From Tautonia marina (lineage in GTDB: Bacteria; Planctomycetota; Planctomycetia; Isosphaerales; Isosphaeraceae), in NCBI RefSeq assembly GCF_009177065.1, contig NZ_WEZF01000027.1, positions 1 through 64,000 of the forward strand: a DNA stretch of 64,000 nucleotides, given 5' to 3'. Both the position numbers and the translations under genes were made by a program. The notes beneath the pieces were generated by a model, which saw only the letters and a program-made list of their open reading frames with translations, did no database searches and was not told the DNA's origin. Positions 30,769 to 38,970 of the stretch are shown here, piece after piece (positions within the stretch are counted from its first letter, which is position 1; each line of letters begins with the position of its first letter).

Positions 30769-31347
30769 ATGAGCACCCGACGCGCCGTCTTTCTCGATAA
30801 GGACGGTACTGTGATTGAAAACGTCCCCTATAATGTCGATCCGTCGTTGATCCAGCTGTGTGAAGGCGCGGCCGAGGGGCTCCGGTTGCTGGCCGAGGCG
30901 GGCTATCTGCTGGTCGTGGTGTCGAATCAGTCGGGGGTGGCGCGGGGCTACTTTCCCGAGTCGGCGATTGGTCCGGTCGAAGCTCGACTCCGAGAATTGC
31001 TGGCGGAGCAAGGGGTGGCGCTCGATGGCTTCCGCTACTGTCCGCACCACCCCGACGGCAGCGTAACGGCGTATGCCATTGCATGTGAGTGCCGGAAACC
31101 GGCGCCGGGCATGCTGAGTGAGGCAGCCCGGACCCTGGACATTGAGCTCTCGCGGTCCTGGATGGTCGGCGATATTGCCGACGATGTTGAGGCCGGTCGG
31201 CGAGCCGGTTGCCGGACGGTTCTCATTGTCCGAACCGAGGATGAATTGCCATCACCTCCGCCCGATGTGATTGCTGGGAATCTGGCGGAAGCTGCTCGCC
31301 GGATTCTGCGTGCGGATACCGCGACTGACCTTACGCATCGGGTGTGA
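30769..31347 (+). CDS. HAD-IIIA phosphatase, D-glycero-D-manno-heptose-1,7-bisphosphate 7-phosphatase-like
   Basis: The product is 192 residues. The HAD catalytic motif is FLDKDGTVI (residues 8-16), motif II is VVVSNQSGVARG, and the phosphate-binding motif RKPAPGM and the later metal motif MVGDIADDVEAG follow. Zinc-loop residues typical of GmhB are present (YCPHHP and CECRKP). GmhB dephosphorylates heptose bisphosphate in lipopolysaccharide or glycoprotein sugar synthesis; the exact substrate is inferred. Its end overlaps the converging LIC_10091-type gene by 17 bases. Confidence 0.9.
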   Translation: MSTRRAVFLDKDGTVIENVPYNVDPSLIQLCEGAAEGLRLLAEAGYLLVVVSNQSGVARGYFPESAIGPVEARLRELLAEQGVALDGFRYCPHHPDGSVTAYAIACECRKPAPGMLSEAARTLDIELSRSWMVGDIADDVEAGRRAGCRTVLIVRTEDELPSPPPDVIAGNLAEAARRILRADTATDLTHRV

Positions 31348-32362
31348 AGAGGTCATCGGGACGTGTGATTCGCCCGGCTCGGGCGGCATCGAGAAACGCA
31401 GGGAGCGATCGGAGAACGGTCGTCGAGCTATCGCCGGGGATACGATCGGGATGGTCGAGTTCGCGGGTGCTGGTTCGAATGATCAGAGCATTCTCATGCC
31501 TGGGAAGTCGTTCGAGATTGGCGACATAGGCATCCAGTGTTCCGGCTCGAAGCAGGAAAAACTCAACATCGGAAACGTAGACGACGGAGACCTTCAGCCT
31601 TTGCGATTGGAACCAATCGGCAAGTCGGGGCAGAGCCACCGAACCCGCGAGATTGGCCACAAGGGGGAGGACTTGATCGTTGCGCTGGGCGTCTCGAACC
31701 GTGCGGTAGGAGGATTCCTGAGCCAAGAGGTGCGCAGGACAACCGTCGGAGTCTGGGGTTTGAATCAATTCGCCCAAGGTGGGATAGATCGGCATCGCCA
31801 GGAACTTTGCGTTCATCCCTGGACCGGCGAGTCGGGCTTGAATGCGGGCAAGGTCGTCCCATTCGGACTCGTCCAGAACCCCCAGGGCCCGGATCAGTCC
31901 GAAGACTTCGAGACGCGTACGCTCCAGTAACCGCTCCTCGAACGGGGCCGTTGCGAATGCCTCGACGAGTTGCGACGGGGTTGGTTGATCCGGTAAATCC
32001 CTGGGCTGTCGAGCGGTGAGCCGGGTCAGGTAGTCGACCCGGGTTTCCGAGAGCATAAACAGGGCTTTGTGCAACAGGTGCAAGCGCAGGTTTCGCCTAC
32101 GGAAATCGAGGACGAATGATCGTGCCGGGGCACATCGAGCGATGTACGAAAAGTTCTGATCCGGACCGACCCCAAGATAGAGGCCTCCAGAAGTCACTCT
32201 CCGTTCCAGGTCGCCAATGACACGAGGAAAAGAGTCCTCATTTGTCAACAGATTGTCCGCGTGAGGTCCGGTCTCGGGCTCCGAGAGGGATCGGATCAAT
32301 TCGGGAAAGGACGTGGTTGGTTGAGCAGCCAAACCAGACTCTCGGCCTCGAGCTGAGATCAT
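31331..32362 (-). CDS. LIC_10091-family protein (methyltransferase-like), last gene of the hydrogenase cluster
   Basis: The product is 343 residues. The region around residues 37-75 (DNLLTNEDSFPRVIGDLERR then GGLYLGVGPDQNFSYIA) matches my recollection of the LIC_10091-type family, which looks distantly like class I methyltransferases; no enzyme activity is established from sequence. Residues 77-100 include the VLDFRRRNLRLHLLHKALF block. Its ATG overlaps the hydrogenase maturation protease stop by four bases (ATGA), so it is likely co-translated with the hox genes. Whether it takes part in hydrogenase function is unknown. Confidence 0.75.
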   Translation of the reverse strand: MISARGRESGLAAQPTTSFPELIRSLSEPETGPHADNLLTNEDSFPRVIGDLERRVTSGGLYLGVGPDQNFSYIARCAPARSFVLDFRRRNLRLHLLHKALFMLSETRVDYLTRLTARQPRDLPDQPTPSQLVEAFATAPFEERLLERTRLEVFGLIRALGVLDESEWDDLARIQARLAGPGMNAKFLAMPIYPTLGELIQTPDSDGCPAHLLAQESSYRTVRDAQRNDQVLPLVANLAGSVALPRLADWFQSQRLKVSVVYVSDVEFFLLRAGTLDAYVANLERLPRHENALIIRTSTRELDHPDRIPGDSSTTVLRSLPAFLDAARAGRITRPDDLFTPDA

Positions 32363-32937
32363 GGGACGATTCCTTTGTTCGCATCACCGAGGATGAGCGG
32401 ACCAGGATGGGGAGGACTTGCTGATGATTGGGGTGATTTACGCGAGGAAACAGGGAGGAGAGGCCCCCCATGTTCGTCCAGCAGAATGGCGATGCGAGAC
32501 AGGGCGTCCTTGACACCAGCTTCGGCAAGGGGAGAGAGGGATTCACCCAGATTGATCGTGGAGACCGGAATCCGAATCAGATACGCCCGGGGGCAGAGGC
32601 CAAACAGATCACGAGCCAGTGCGAGCAGTTGCCCCGGATCGCTTACGTGCCCGATTGGTGTCGTGGTCGAGCCTGGATCAATCGGGCTTGTGGTGACAGA
32701 GTCGGTTGTGCTAGAAAGATCGGCGTCCACAAAGATGACATTGCGTGAATTGGAGATTTGTTCGGCCAATTCAGGGACTAACTGGTGCAACGATTGCGCG
32801 AGCACTCCGGCCAGGTTCCATCGGGTGACCATATCGGCGACAACGGGTCCGACACCGTCATCTCCTCGAAGCACGTTCCCGAAGCCAATCACAAGAACCG
32901 GCCGCTCCAGGGGGAGGGCAGGGGGAGCGTCCGTCAT
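32359..32937 (-). CDS. hoxW: [NiFe]-hydrogenase maturation protease (HoxW/HybD type)
   Basis: The product is 192 residues. It cleaves the C-terminal peptide of the hydrogenase large subunit once nickel is inserted. The motif VLVIGFGNVLRGDDGVGP at the N-terminus includes the first nickel-recognition acidic residue, and FVDADLSS and the H-V-S-D-P-G-QLL block (His near residue 97) fit the other ligands. A Ser/Pro-rich tail of about 25 residues is extra. It overlaps the hoxH stop by one base (TGATG) and the next gene by four, so processing and substrate are made together. Confidence 0.9.
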   Translation of the reverse strand: MTDAPPALPLERPVLVIGFGNVLRGDDGVGPVVADMVTRWNLAGVLAQSLHQLVPELAEQISNSRNVIFVDADLSSTTDSVTTSPIDPGSTTTPIGHVSDPGQLLALARDLFGLCPRAYLIRIPVSTINLGESLSPLAEAGVKDALSRIAILLDEHGGPLLPVSSRKSPQSSASPPHPGPLILGDANKGIVP

Positions 32938-34361
32938 CAGGCTCGTTGCACCTCGTCGAGAACCGAGCCGTCGGGAGCGATCAACTGGAGGAGGATCGGC
33001 ATCTGGCCGATCGCGTGCGTCGAGCAGCTCAGACAGGGGTCGAAGGCTCGAATACCGGCCTCCAGGCGGTTCAGCACCCCTTCAGGAATCTGCGGACCTT
33101 TGATCCAATGGCGAGCGATCTGAAGCATGGCGGCGTTCATGGCCAGATTGTTCTGGCCGGTGGCAATGATCAGATTAACCGATCGAATCAAACCATGCTC
33201 GTCCACCGTGTAATGGTGAAAGAGGGTTCCTCGGGGGGCTTCGCTTACGCCAACGCCTTCCTGAGCGTTGATTCCGGCCTGGGCTCGAAGGTGTGTTGCG
33301 TTCAGATCCGGGTCGTCAAGAAGGGCATCGATCTGCTCGATGCACGCGAGAATTTCCACAAGTCTCGCGTAATGGTAGAAGAAGGACGACGAGACAATTC
33401 GGCCGCCTCGCTGCCGATATTCGATCAATTCCGCATCGGCGAGCGGGCTACCCATGCGCTCACAGAGATTCAAACGTGCGAGAGGACCAACCCGATACAT
33501 GCCGTCGGTAAGCCCCAAGGGGCGATAATACGGAGACTTCAGGTAGGAATCAGGTTGAACGGATTCGCCGAGGAGTTCGAGAGAGTCGCCTGCGTCTGAA
33601 GTCTCGGCAAGAACCGTTCCGTCTGCGTTGATGATTCGGAGCTGACCGTCGTAGTGTTCCCACGACCCATCCTGAGCAACCAGACCCAGGTAGAGTGTCG
33701 GAAAATGTCCGAATGAGGTGACCTCCTCTGGATACCGTTCGAGCAACCCTTTGATGAGGTCAAGAGCAGATCGAACAGTTTCGATCGCTTCGGAAATGCG
33801 CTGTTTGATGTGTTCGCGTGCCGAATCGGAGAGTGCTTCGCGGACACCCCCGGGCACGCACCAATCCGGATGAATCTTTTTCCCGCCGAGAAACTCGATG
33901 ATTTCCTGACCAAATTGTCGCAGGCGAATTCCGCCTCGGGCCGTCTCACGGTCGGCCTGGGCCAGGCCAAACACGTTCCGCGCGGCAGGATCACTGTCGA
34001 ATCCGAGCAGTAAGTCGGGACCGCTCAGGTGGAAAAAACTCAGGGCGTGGGACTGGACAATCTGGCCGAGGTTCATAAGTCGCCGCAGTTTTTCCGCGGC
34101 CGGAGGAATGCGAACACTGAGAATGGCGTCACCAGCTTTGGCCGACGCCATGAGATGGCTGACGGGACAGATCCCGCAGATTCGGGCCGTCAGGCCGGGC
34201 ATTTCCCAGAGCGGACGACCTTCGCAGAAGCGCTCGAAGCCTCGAAACTCGGTGACGTGGAAGCGGGCATCGGCGACGGTGTGGTCGTCGTTTAAGTGAA
34301 GGGTAATCTTTGCGTGGCCTTCAATCCGGGTCACCGGATCGATCACGATGCGCTGGCCCAT
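32937..34361 (-). CDS. hoxH: NAD-linked bidirectional [NiFe] hydrogenase large subunit HoxH
   Basis: The product is 474 residues. Nickel ligands are C62 and C65 in [10 protein letters not shown] (H69) and C443 and C446 in DPCLSCSTH (H449). The C-terminal 25 residues after His 449 (AIGQMP...) form the peptide that the maturation protease removes. Together with hoxE, F, U and Y the gene set is that of the group 3d bidirectional, NAD(H)-coupled hydrogenase found in cyanobacteria and some other bacteria; it runs H2 production or uptake. Group assignment is by gene content and motif, not by tree. The gap to hoxY is 18 bases. Confidence 0.95.
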   Translation of the reverse strand: MGQRIVIDPVTRIEGHAKITLHLNDDHTVADARFHVTEFRGFERFCEGRPLWEMPGLTARICGICPVSHLMASAKAGDAILSVRIPPAAEKLRRLMNLGQIVQSHALSFFHLSGPDLLLGFDSDPAARNVFGLAQADRETARGGIRLRQFGQEIIEFLGGKKIHPDWCVPGGVREALSDSAREHIKQRISEAIETVRSALDLIKGLLERYPEEVTSFGHFPTLYLGLVAQDGSWEHYDGQLRIINADGTVLAETSDAGDSLELLGESVQPDSYLKSPYYRPLGLTDGMYRVGPLARLNLCERMGSPLADAELIEYRQRGGRIVSSSFFYHYARLVEILACIEQIDALLDDPDLNATHLRAQAGINAQEGVGVSEAPRGTLFHHYTVDEHGLIRSVNLIIATGQNNLAMNAAMLQIARHWIKGPQIPEGVLNRLEAGIRAFDPCLSCSTHAIGQMPILLQLIAPDGSVLDEVQRA

Positions 34362-34379
34362 GCGTCTCGCTTCCTGTAT

Positions 34380-34988
34380 TCACGAGTGCGATTGTGATGA
34401 TGATGGAGAGGCCGGCAAATGCTCCGATCCTTTCGGACGGCCATAGCCGCCGAACGAGAGGTGGTGCTCCATCAGGTCGATCGGCTCGCCAGTTAGGACC
34501 TTCTCCAGGGCCGTGCGAATCATGGGACCGGAGGGAGGGCAGCCCGGCAGAAATGTATCGACCTTGACCACTGCGTGAACTGGGAGGACTCGATCGAGCA
34601 GTTTCGGAACGATGTCGCTTGGAGAGGGGATTCCACCAGAAGGATCCGAAAGTTCGACATACGCCCGTTCGAGCACTGGTAAGGCACCACCCTGCACATT
34701 GCGGATGGCAGAAACATTGCCTGTGACGGCGCAATCTCCAAATGAGATGAGAATGCGTGAATTCGCTCGAACACGACGGATCATCTCCAGGTGCTCAACA
34801 TTGCAGACAGCCCCTTCAACGAGAACGACATCGACCCCTTCAGGATACTGCTTCGAATCGACCAGCGGCGAGAAGACCACCTCGGCAATCTCAGCCAGAT
34901 CAATCAGGTATTCATCCATGTCAAGAAAGGACATGTGACAGCCCGAGCAGCCGCCCAACCATACGGTCGCCAGTCTCAGACGAGCCAT
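34380..34988 (-). CDS. hoxY: Hydrogenase small subunit HoxY
   Basis: The product is 202 residues. It is the short small subunit carrying only the proximal [4Fe-4S] cluster: C14, C17 (LGGCSGCHMSF), C86 (FGDCAVTG) and C150 (LPGCPPSG). There is no Tat signal, so it is cytoplasmic, as expected of the HoxYH dimer. The C-terminal 20 residues are Ser/His-rich and probably disordered. Its start overlaps the hoxU stop by 13 bases. It passes electrons between HoxH and the HoxEFU diaphorase. Confidence 0.95.
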   Translation of the reverse strand: MARLRLATVWLGGCSGCHMSFLDMDEYLIDLAEIAEVVFSPLVDSKQYPEGVDVVLVEGAVCNVEHLEMIRRVRANSRILISFGDCAVTGNVSAIRNVQGGALPVLERAYVELSDPSGGIPSPSDIVPKLLDRVLPVHAVVKVDTFLPGCPPSGPMIRTALEKVLTGEPIDLMEHHLSFGGYGRPKGSEHLPASPSSSQSHS

Positions 34989-35686
34989 TGCTTTTCCTCC
35001 CGGGCCAGGATCAAGGCATGCAAGGTCTCACGATCGTGGACGTTTTCTGAGACCGACGAGCCACGGTGAAAGAGTGCTCCAGTCGGGCAAGCCATGACAC
35101 ATTTTCCGCAGGAGGTGCAGGTGCTTGCATCTCCCCAGGGTTGGTGCAGATCGGTAATCACGCGGCAATGGGTTCCGCGTCCCGCCACATCCCAGGTGTG
35201 TGCTCCTTCAATTTCGTCGCAAACACGAACGCATCGGGTGCAGAGGACGCAACGATTGTGATCAAGTCCATAGCGCTCGTGAGAGAGGTCAACCTCGCAC
35301 TCGGGCTCCTGAGGTTCGTAACGCAGATGGTCGACCCCAAGTCTCATTGCTAGCGATTGCAACTCGCAATTGCCGTTGGCGACACAGACCGAGCAGACGT
35401 GGTTTCGCTCGGCAAATAAGAGTTCGACGATCTGTTTTCGGTAGCGTTGGAGGCGATCGGTTTGCGTTTGAACGTCCATCTCCTCAGCCACCGGGGTCAG
35501 ACAGGAGGGCAAGAGACGGCCGTTGGCCTCAACCAGGCAGAGTCGGCACGCTCCAACCGCGTTGAGACCGTCGAGATGGCATAGGGTTGGGATGGAGATC
35601 CCAGCTTCCCGCGCTGCTTCCAGCAGGGTTTGGCCTTCTCGGGCGCTGATGAGCTGACCGTCGACTGAAAGGGTTTTGACGGCCAT
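34976..35686 (-). CDS. hoxU: Hydrogenase diaphorase iron-sulfur subunit HoxU (NuoG-N-terminus-like)
   Basis: The product is 236 residues from ATG 35686. It carries a ferredoxin-type [2Fe-2S] site (C36, C47, C50, C62), a His-Cys3 [4Fe-4S] site (H96, C98, C101, C107) and two ferredoxin-like [4Fe-4S] motifs (C146, C149, C152, C156 and C190, C193, C196, C200). This matches HoxU and the N-terminal part of complex I NuoG. The frame is open to 35740 but that would overlap hoxF; ATG 35686 gives the family start MAVKTLSVDGQ and a four-base gap after hoxF. It wires the diaphorase to HoxY. Confidence 0.94.
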   Translation of the reverse strand: MAVKTLSVDGQLISAREGQTLLEAAREAGISIPTLCHLDGLNAVGACRLCLVEANGRLLPSCLTPVAEEMDVQTQTDRLQRYRKQIVELLFAERNHVCSVCVANGNCELQSLAMRLGVDHLRYEPQEPECEVDLSHERYGLDHNRCVLCTRCVRVCDEIEGAHTWDVAGRGTHCRVITDLHQPWGDASTCTSCGKCVMACPTGALFHRGSSVSENVHDRETLHALILAREEKQWLV

Positions 35687-35690
35687 GAGT

Positions 35691-37352
35691 TCACCTGGGG
35701 TCGGAGGACACTGCGGACGAAGGTGGACCGGAGAATTCAATCAATCGAGACTCGTATTCGTGACGGAAGAACCTCAGCGTACTCAGGACCGGATTCGGAG
35801 CCGACTGACCCAATCCGCAGAGGCTCGCGTGCTGCACCAAATCGCAAAGGTCTTCCAATGTGACGAGATCGTCGTGAGAGGCTTCTCCCCGCTCGATCCG
35901 ATCCAGGAGTCGATGCATCTGGACAGTGCCGGCGCGACACGGGACACATTTCCCGCACGACTCGTCCATGCAAAAATTCATGAAATAGCGAGCGACTCCG
36001 ACCATGTCGTCGTCTTGGTCCATAACGACCATGCCGCCGGAACCCATGATCGAGCCGAGTGCTTTGAGTGACTCATATTCGACGGGAGTATCGAGCAATT
36101 CGGCGGGTATGCAGCCGCCGGAAGGACCTCCCGTCTGGACGGCTTTGACTGAGGACCCCTCAGGAGATCCCCCACCGATCCGTTCGACGATTTCGCGCAA
36201 GGGAACCCCCATGGGAACCTCAACAAGACCAGAGCGGCGGATCTTTCCGGCCAAAGCAAACACCTTGGTCCCCTTGCTCTGTTCGGTTCCGATCTGAGCG
36301 AACCAATCGGCCCCTTCGCGAAGAATTACAGGAATATTTGCGTACGTTTCGACGTTGTTGATAAGCGTCGGATGTCCCCAGAGGCCGGATTCTGCAGGAT
36401 AGGGAGGCCGAGGGTGTGGGGTGCCGCGTAATCCCTCAATCGAGTGGATCAAGGCTGTTTCTTCGCCACAAACGAATGCGCCGGCTCCGATGCGTAGATC
36501 GACCCGGAAGTTAAACGTGGAGTCGAAGATTCCGCTTCCGAGCAAACCGAACCGCTTGGCCTGGCGAATGGCCGTGTCGAGGCGGGAAATCGCGATGGGA
36601 TATTCCCCCCGAACATAGATATATCCCTGGTTGGCTCCGATTGCATGGGCTGCGATCGCCATGCCTTCCAGCACGCGATGGGGGTCACTTTCCAGGATAC
36701 TTCGATCCATGAACGCGCCCGGGTCACCTTCATCGGCATTGCAGACCACGTATTTCTGACCCGGAGGCATTTTGGCCACGGTGGCCCACTTCAATCCGGT
36801 CGGGTATCCGGCCCCTCCGCGGCCTCGAAGACCGCTGCGCGTGACCTGCTCGACGACCTCGGCGGGGCTCAGATCATGGAGAGCACGATGAAGAGAGCGA
36901 TAGGCTCCCAGCGCGATGGAAGATTCGATCCGCTCGGGTTCGACGATGCCGCAGTGCTCCAGTACGACCGACTTCTGATGAGCGAAGAATGGACCGTTGG
37001 GGTCAATCGAGTGCAGCGCCTCGGCCGATTTCCGGCCCTGTTCAACGGACGTGACGATGTCGGGGGCCTGAGCGGCATCGACCTTTCCGTACAGTGTTGG
37101 AACTCTCGTTCCATCCGACGTGGATGTGTTGACTGAAACCAGGGGGCCCTCGCAGCAAAGCCGCATGCACCCGACCTCTCGGAGGCCGACCCGATCACCT
37201 AGGCCGCGATCTTCAACCGCGTGTTCAAGCGCCGAGATGAGCGAGCGAGAGCCTGAGGAGAGACATCCAGCCGCCGTACAGACGCGGATCTCAATCTCAG
37301 CGTGCTGGGATGACTCGGCTTCGGTCAGGGCGATGAGATCCTCAAGTTCCAT
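35691..37352 (-). CDS. hoxF: Hydrogenase diaphorase flavin subunit HoxF (NuoF-like)
   Basis: The product is 553 residues. The N-terminal thioredoxin-like [2Fe-2S] site uses C25, C30, C62 and C66. The NADH/FMN block GLRGRGGAGYPTG lies at residues ~174-186, with KYVVCNADEGDPGAFMD following. The C-terminal [4Fe-4S] site is C466, C469, C472 (ESCGKCVPCRAG) and C512. It binds FMN, exchanges electrons with NAD(H), and passes them through HoxE/HoxU to HoxYH. The start overlaps the hoxE stop by 11 bases. Confidence 0.95.
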   Translation of the reverse strand: MELEDLIALTEAESSQHAEIEIRVCTAAGCLSSGSRSLISALEHAVEDRGLGDRVGLREVGCMRLCCEGPLVSVNTSTSDGTRVPTLYGKVDAAQAPDIVTSVEQGRKSAEALHSIDPNGPFFAHQKSVVLEHCGIVEPERIESSIALGAYRSLHRALHDLSPAEVVEQVTRSGLRGRGGAGYPTGLKWATVAKMPPGQKYVVCNADEGDPGAFMDRSILESDPHRVLEGMAIAAHAIGANQGYIYVRGEYPIAISRLDTAIRQAKRFGLLGSGIFDSTFNFRVDLRIGAGAFVCGEETALIHSIEGLRGTPHPRPPYPAESGLWGHPTLINNVETYANIPVILREGADWFAQIGTEQSKGTKVFALAGKIRRSGLVEVPMGVPLREIVERIGGGSPEGSSVKAVQTGGPSGGCIPAELLDTPVEYESLKALGSIMGSGGMVVMDQDDDMVGVARYFMNFCMDESCGKCVPCRAGTVQMHRLLDRIERGEASHDDLVTLEDLCDLVQHASLCGLGQSAPNPVLSTLRFFRHEYESRLIEFSGPPSSAVSSDPR

Positions 37353-37872
37353 GATCGAGCCATCCCTTCACGCGTTCCGCGAGTTGCTCAGGGGTCATCT
37401 GACCAACAACCTTCCCATCGAACACCACGATGGGGGCCAGTCCGCAGGCACCGACGCATCGAGCTGTTTCCAGTGAGATGCGGCTGTCGGCAGTGGTCAT
37501 CCCTGGGTGGGTTCCCGTGATCTGTTCCACCACACCGAGCAAGGCATCCGCTCCCTTGACATAGCATGCGGTTCCCGTGCAGACAGTGCAGGTATGTTCT
37601 CCTCTGGGTGTGAAGGTAAAAAGATGATAGAACGTCGCGACACCAAAGACGCGACTGGGAGGTAGGCGCAAGCCTCGTGCCACGTACCGAAGCAAATCCG
37701 GCTCAAGGTAGCCAAACAGTTCCTGAGCCGTATGCAAGACTTCGATCAAGGCGTCAGGACGGTATCGATGCCGCTTCATGGCGGCATCGAGATACCGGAA
37801 GCGATCATCACCGCTCGGATGGGCGCTTCCATCTGCGGTTTGAGAGCGTTCAGGCGTGGCGCGAGTGCCCAT
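37342..37872 (-). CDS. hoxE: Hydrogenase diaphorase subunit HoxE (NuoE-like)
   Basis: The product is 176 residues. The thioredoxin-like [2Fe-2S] domain has ligands C98, C103, C139 and C143 (CTGTACYVKG and CVGACGLAP). The N-terminal half matches the helical YLEPDLLRYVARGLRLPPSRV region of NuoE. HoxE with HoxFU forms the NAD(H)-reacting diaphorase; HoxE is a proposed entry point for electrons from ferredoxin or flavodoxin in cyanobacteria. It is the first hox gene, 84 bases after the dihydroorotate dehydrogenase-like gene on the same strand. Confidence 0.94.
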   Translation of the reverse strand: MGTRATPERSQTADGSAHPSGDDRFRYLDAAMKRHRYRPDALIEVLHTAQELFGYLEPDLLRYVARGLRLPPSRVFGVATFYHLFTFTPRGEHTCTVCTGTACYVKGADALLGVVEQITGTHPGMTTADSRISLETARCVGACGLAPIVVFDGKVVGQMTPEQLAERVKGWLDHGT

Positions 37873-37938
37873 GATGATGCGCTCCTAGGCGTTGATCTTC
37901 AACTCTCGAGCAGATGATCTCTTGTCCGAGAGCCGAAA

Positions 37939-37962
37939 CGTTGAGCCACGAACGGCTCAACG
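37939..37962 (-). terminator. Hairpin over the end of the dihydroorotate dehydrogenase-like gene
   Basis: Arms 37939-37947 and 37954-37962 are a perfect 9-base pair stem with a 6-base loop. On the minus strand the stem begins at the stop codon of the dihydroorotate dehydrogenase-like gene (37957-37959). Only three T residues follow. It could attenuate readthrough from nifJ into hox or be a weak terminator, with hox having its own promoter in the short gap. Confidence 0.5.
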
Positions 37963-38970
37963 CGTCGATTCGGAGCTGGTAAAGTCAACAAGCGTTCGAA
38001 TGTAGTTCGCTCGTTCAAAGGCCTCCGGGTCCTGTGCGTTGGCCTGACTCACGCTGCCTTTCATCTGAGCGACCGAAGTGTACTCGTGCTCCTCAAGCCA
38101 CGATCGGACGCCGTCGACGAGGAGGCGAAGATGGTCGATCCCACGAGTATAGAGGGCCGACGCAACCATGGTTACGTCGGCACCGGCAAGCAGAAGCTTG
38201 AGAATGTCTTCAGACGTATGCACTCCGGTGGTCGCGGCCAGCGATGCCTGGATCCGGCCAGAGAGGATGGCAATCCATCGCATGGGTAGGCGGACCTCGT
38301 CACTCGTACTGAGTACCAGCCTCGGGACGACGCGCAGGGTCTCCAGATCGATGTCCGGCTGATAAAAGCGATTGAACAGGACGAGCCCATCGGCTCCGGC
38401 CTCGACCAACCGCGTTGCCATGTGAGGCAAGGCGCTGAAGAAGGGGCCGAGCTTGATCGCCAGCGGTATCGAGACCGCCTTGCGCACTTCCGCGACCAGT
38501 TCGAGGTAGCGAGCCTCGGCCGCCTGAGCATCGATGCCAGGGTCGGTGACGAGATGATAAATATTCAACTCCAGCGCATCGGCTCCGGCGTCCTGGATCA
38601 GGTGCGCGTAGCGAGTCCACCCCCCGGCGGACGTGCCGTTGAGACTTCCGATGATGGGAACGGAGAGGGACCGCTTGGCCTGCTCGACAAGGCGGAGGTA
38701 GGCTTCGGGTCCGGTGTTGTAGTCGTCCATCTCGGGGAAGAAGCTCAGGGCCTCGGGAAACTTCTCCGAGGTGAATTCGTAGAACTCATGCACGGCCATT
38801 TGATCGTGCACAATCTGTTCTTCGAACAACGAGGGGAGGACAATGGCCGAAGCGCCGGCGTCTTCCATTCGCTTGAGGTTCGCCGGATCGAAACCCAGCG
38901 AGCAGGCTGAGACAACGACCGGATGCGCCAGATCCATTCCGAGATACGAGGTCCGAAGGTCGACGCTCAT
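37957..38970 (-). CDS. Dihydroorotate dehydrogenase-like protein linked to nifJ
   Basis: The product is 337 residues. The TIM-barrel flavoprotein fold of the PyrD family is indicated by MSVDLRTSYLGMDLAHPVVVSACSLG split over residues 1-26, SLNGTSAGGW, ALELNIYHL, and GVHTSEDILKLLLAGADVTMVASALY near the C-terminus. It is not a normal pyrimidine enzyme: the usual catalytic base region is altered, and it lacks a PyrK partner here. Such genes often follow nifJ (pyruvate:ferredoxin oxidoreductase), for example in cyanobacteria; its role is unknown. Its ATG overlaps the nifJ stop by four bases (ATGA), indicating coupling. Confidence 0.88.
   Translation of the reverse strand: MSVDLRTSYLGMDLAHPVVVSACSLGFDPANLKRMEDAGASAIVLPSLFEEQIVHDQMAVHEFYEFTSEKFPEALSFFPEMDDYNTGPEAYLRLVEQAKRSLSVPIIGSLNGTSAGGWTRYAHLIQDAGADALELNIYHLVTDPGIDAQAAEARYLELVAEVRKAVSIPLAIKLGPFFSALPHMATRLVEAGADGLVLFNRFYQPDIDLETLRVVPRLVLSTSDEVRLPMRWIAILSGRIQASLAATTGVHTSEDILKLLLAGADVTMVASALYTRGIDHLRLLVDGVRSWLEEHEYTSVAQMKGSVSQANAQDPEAFERANYIRTLVDFTSSESTR

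Noticed and set aside
37957-38970. Pyrimidine biosynthesis pyrD
   Set aside because: The position next to nifJ and the altered catalytic region fit the nifJ-associated dihydroorotate dehydrogenase-like family rather than a housekeeping PyrD.
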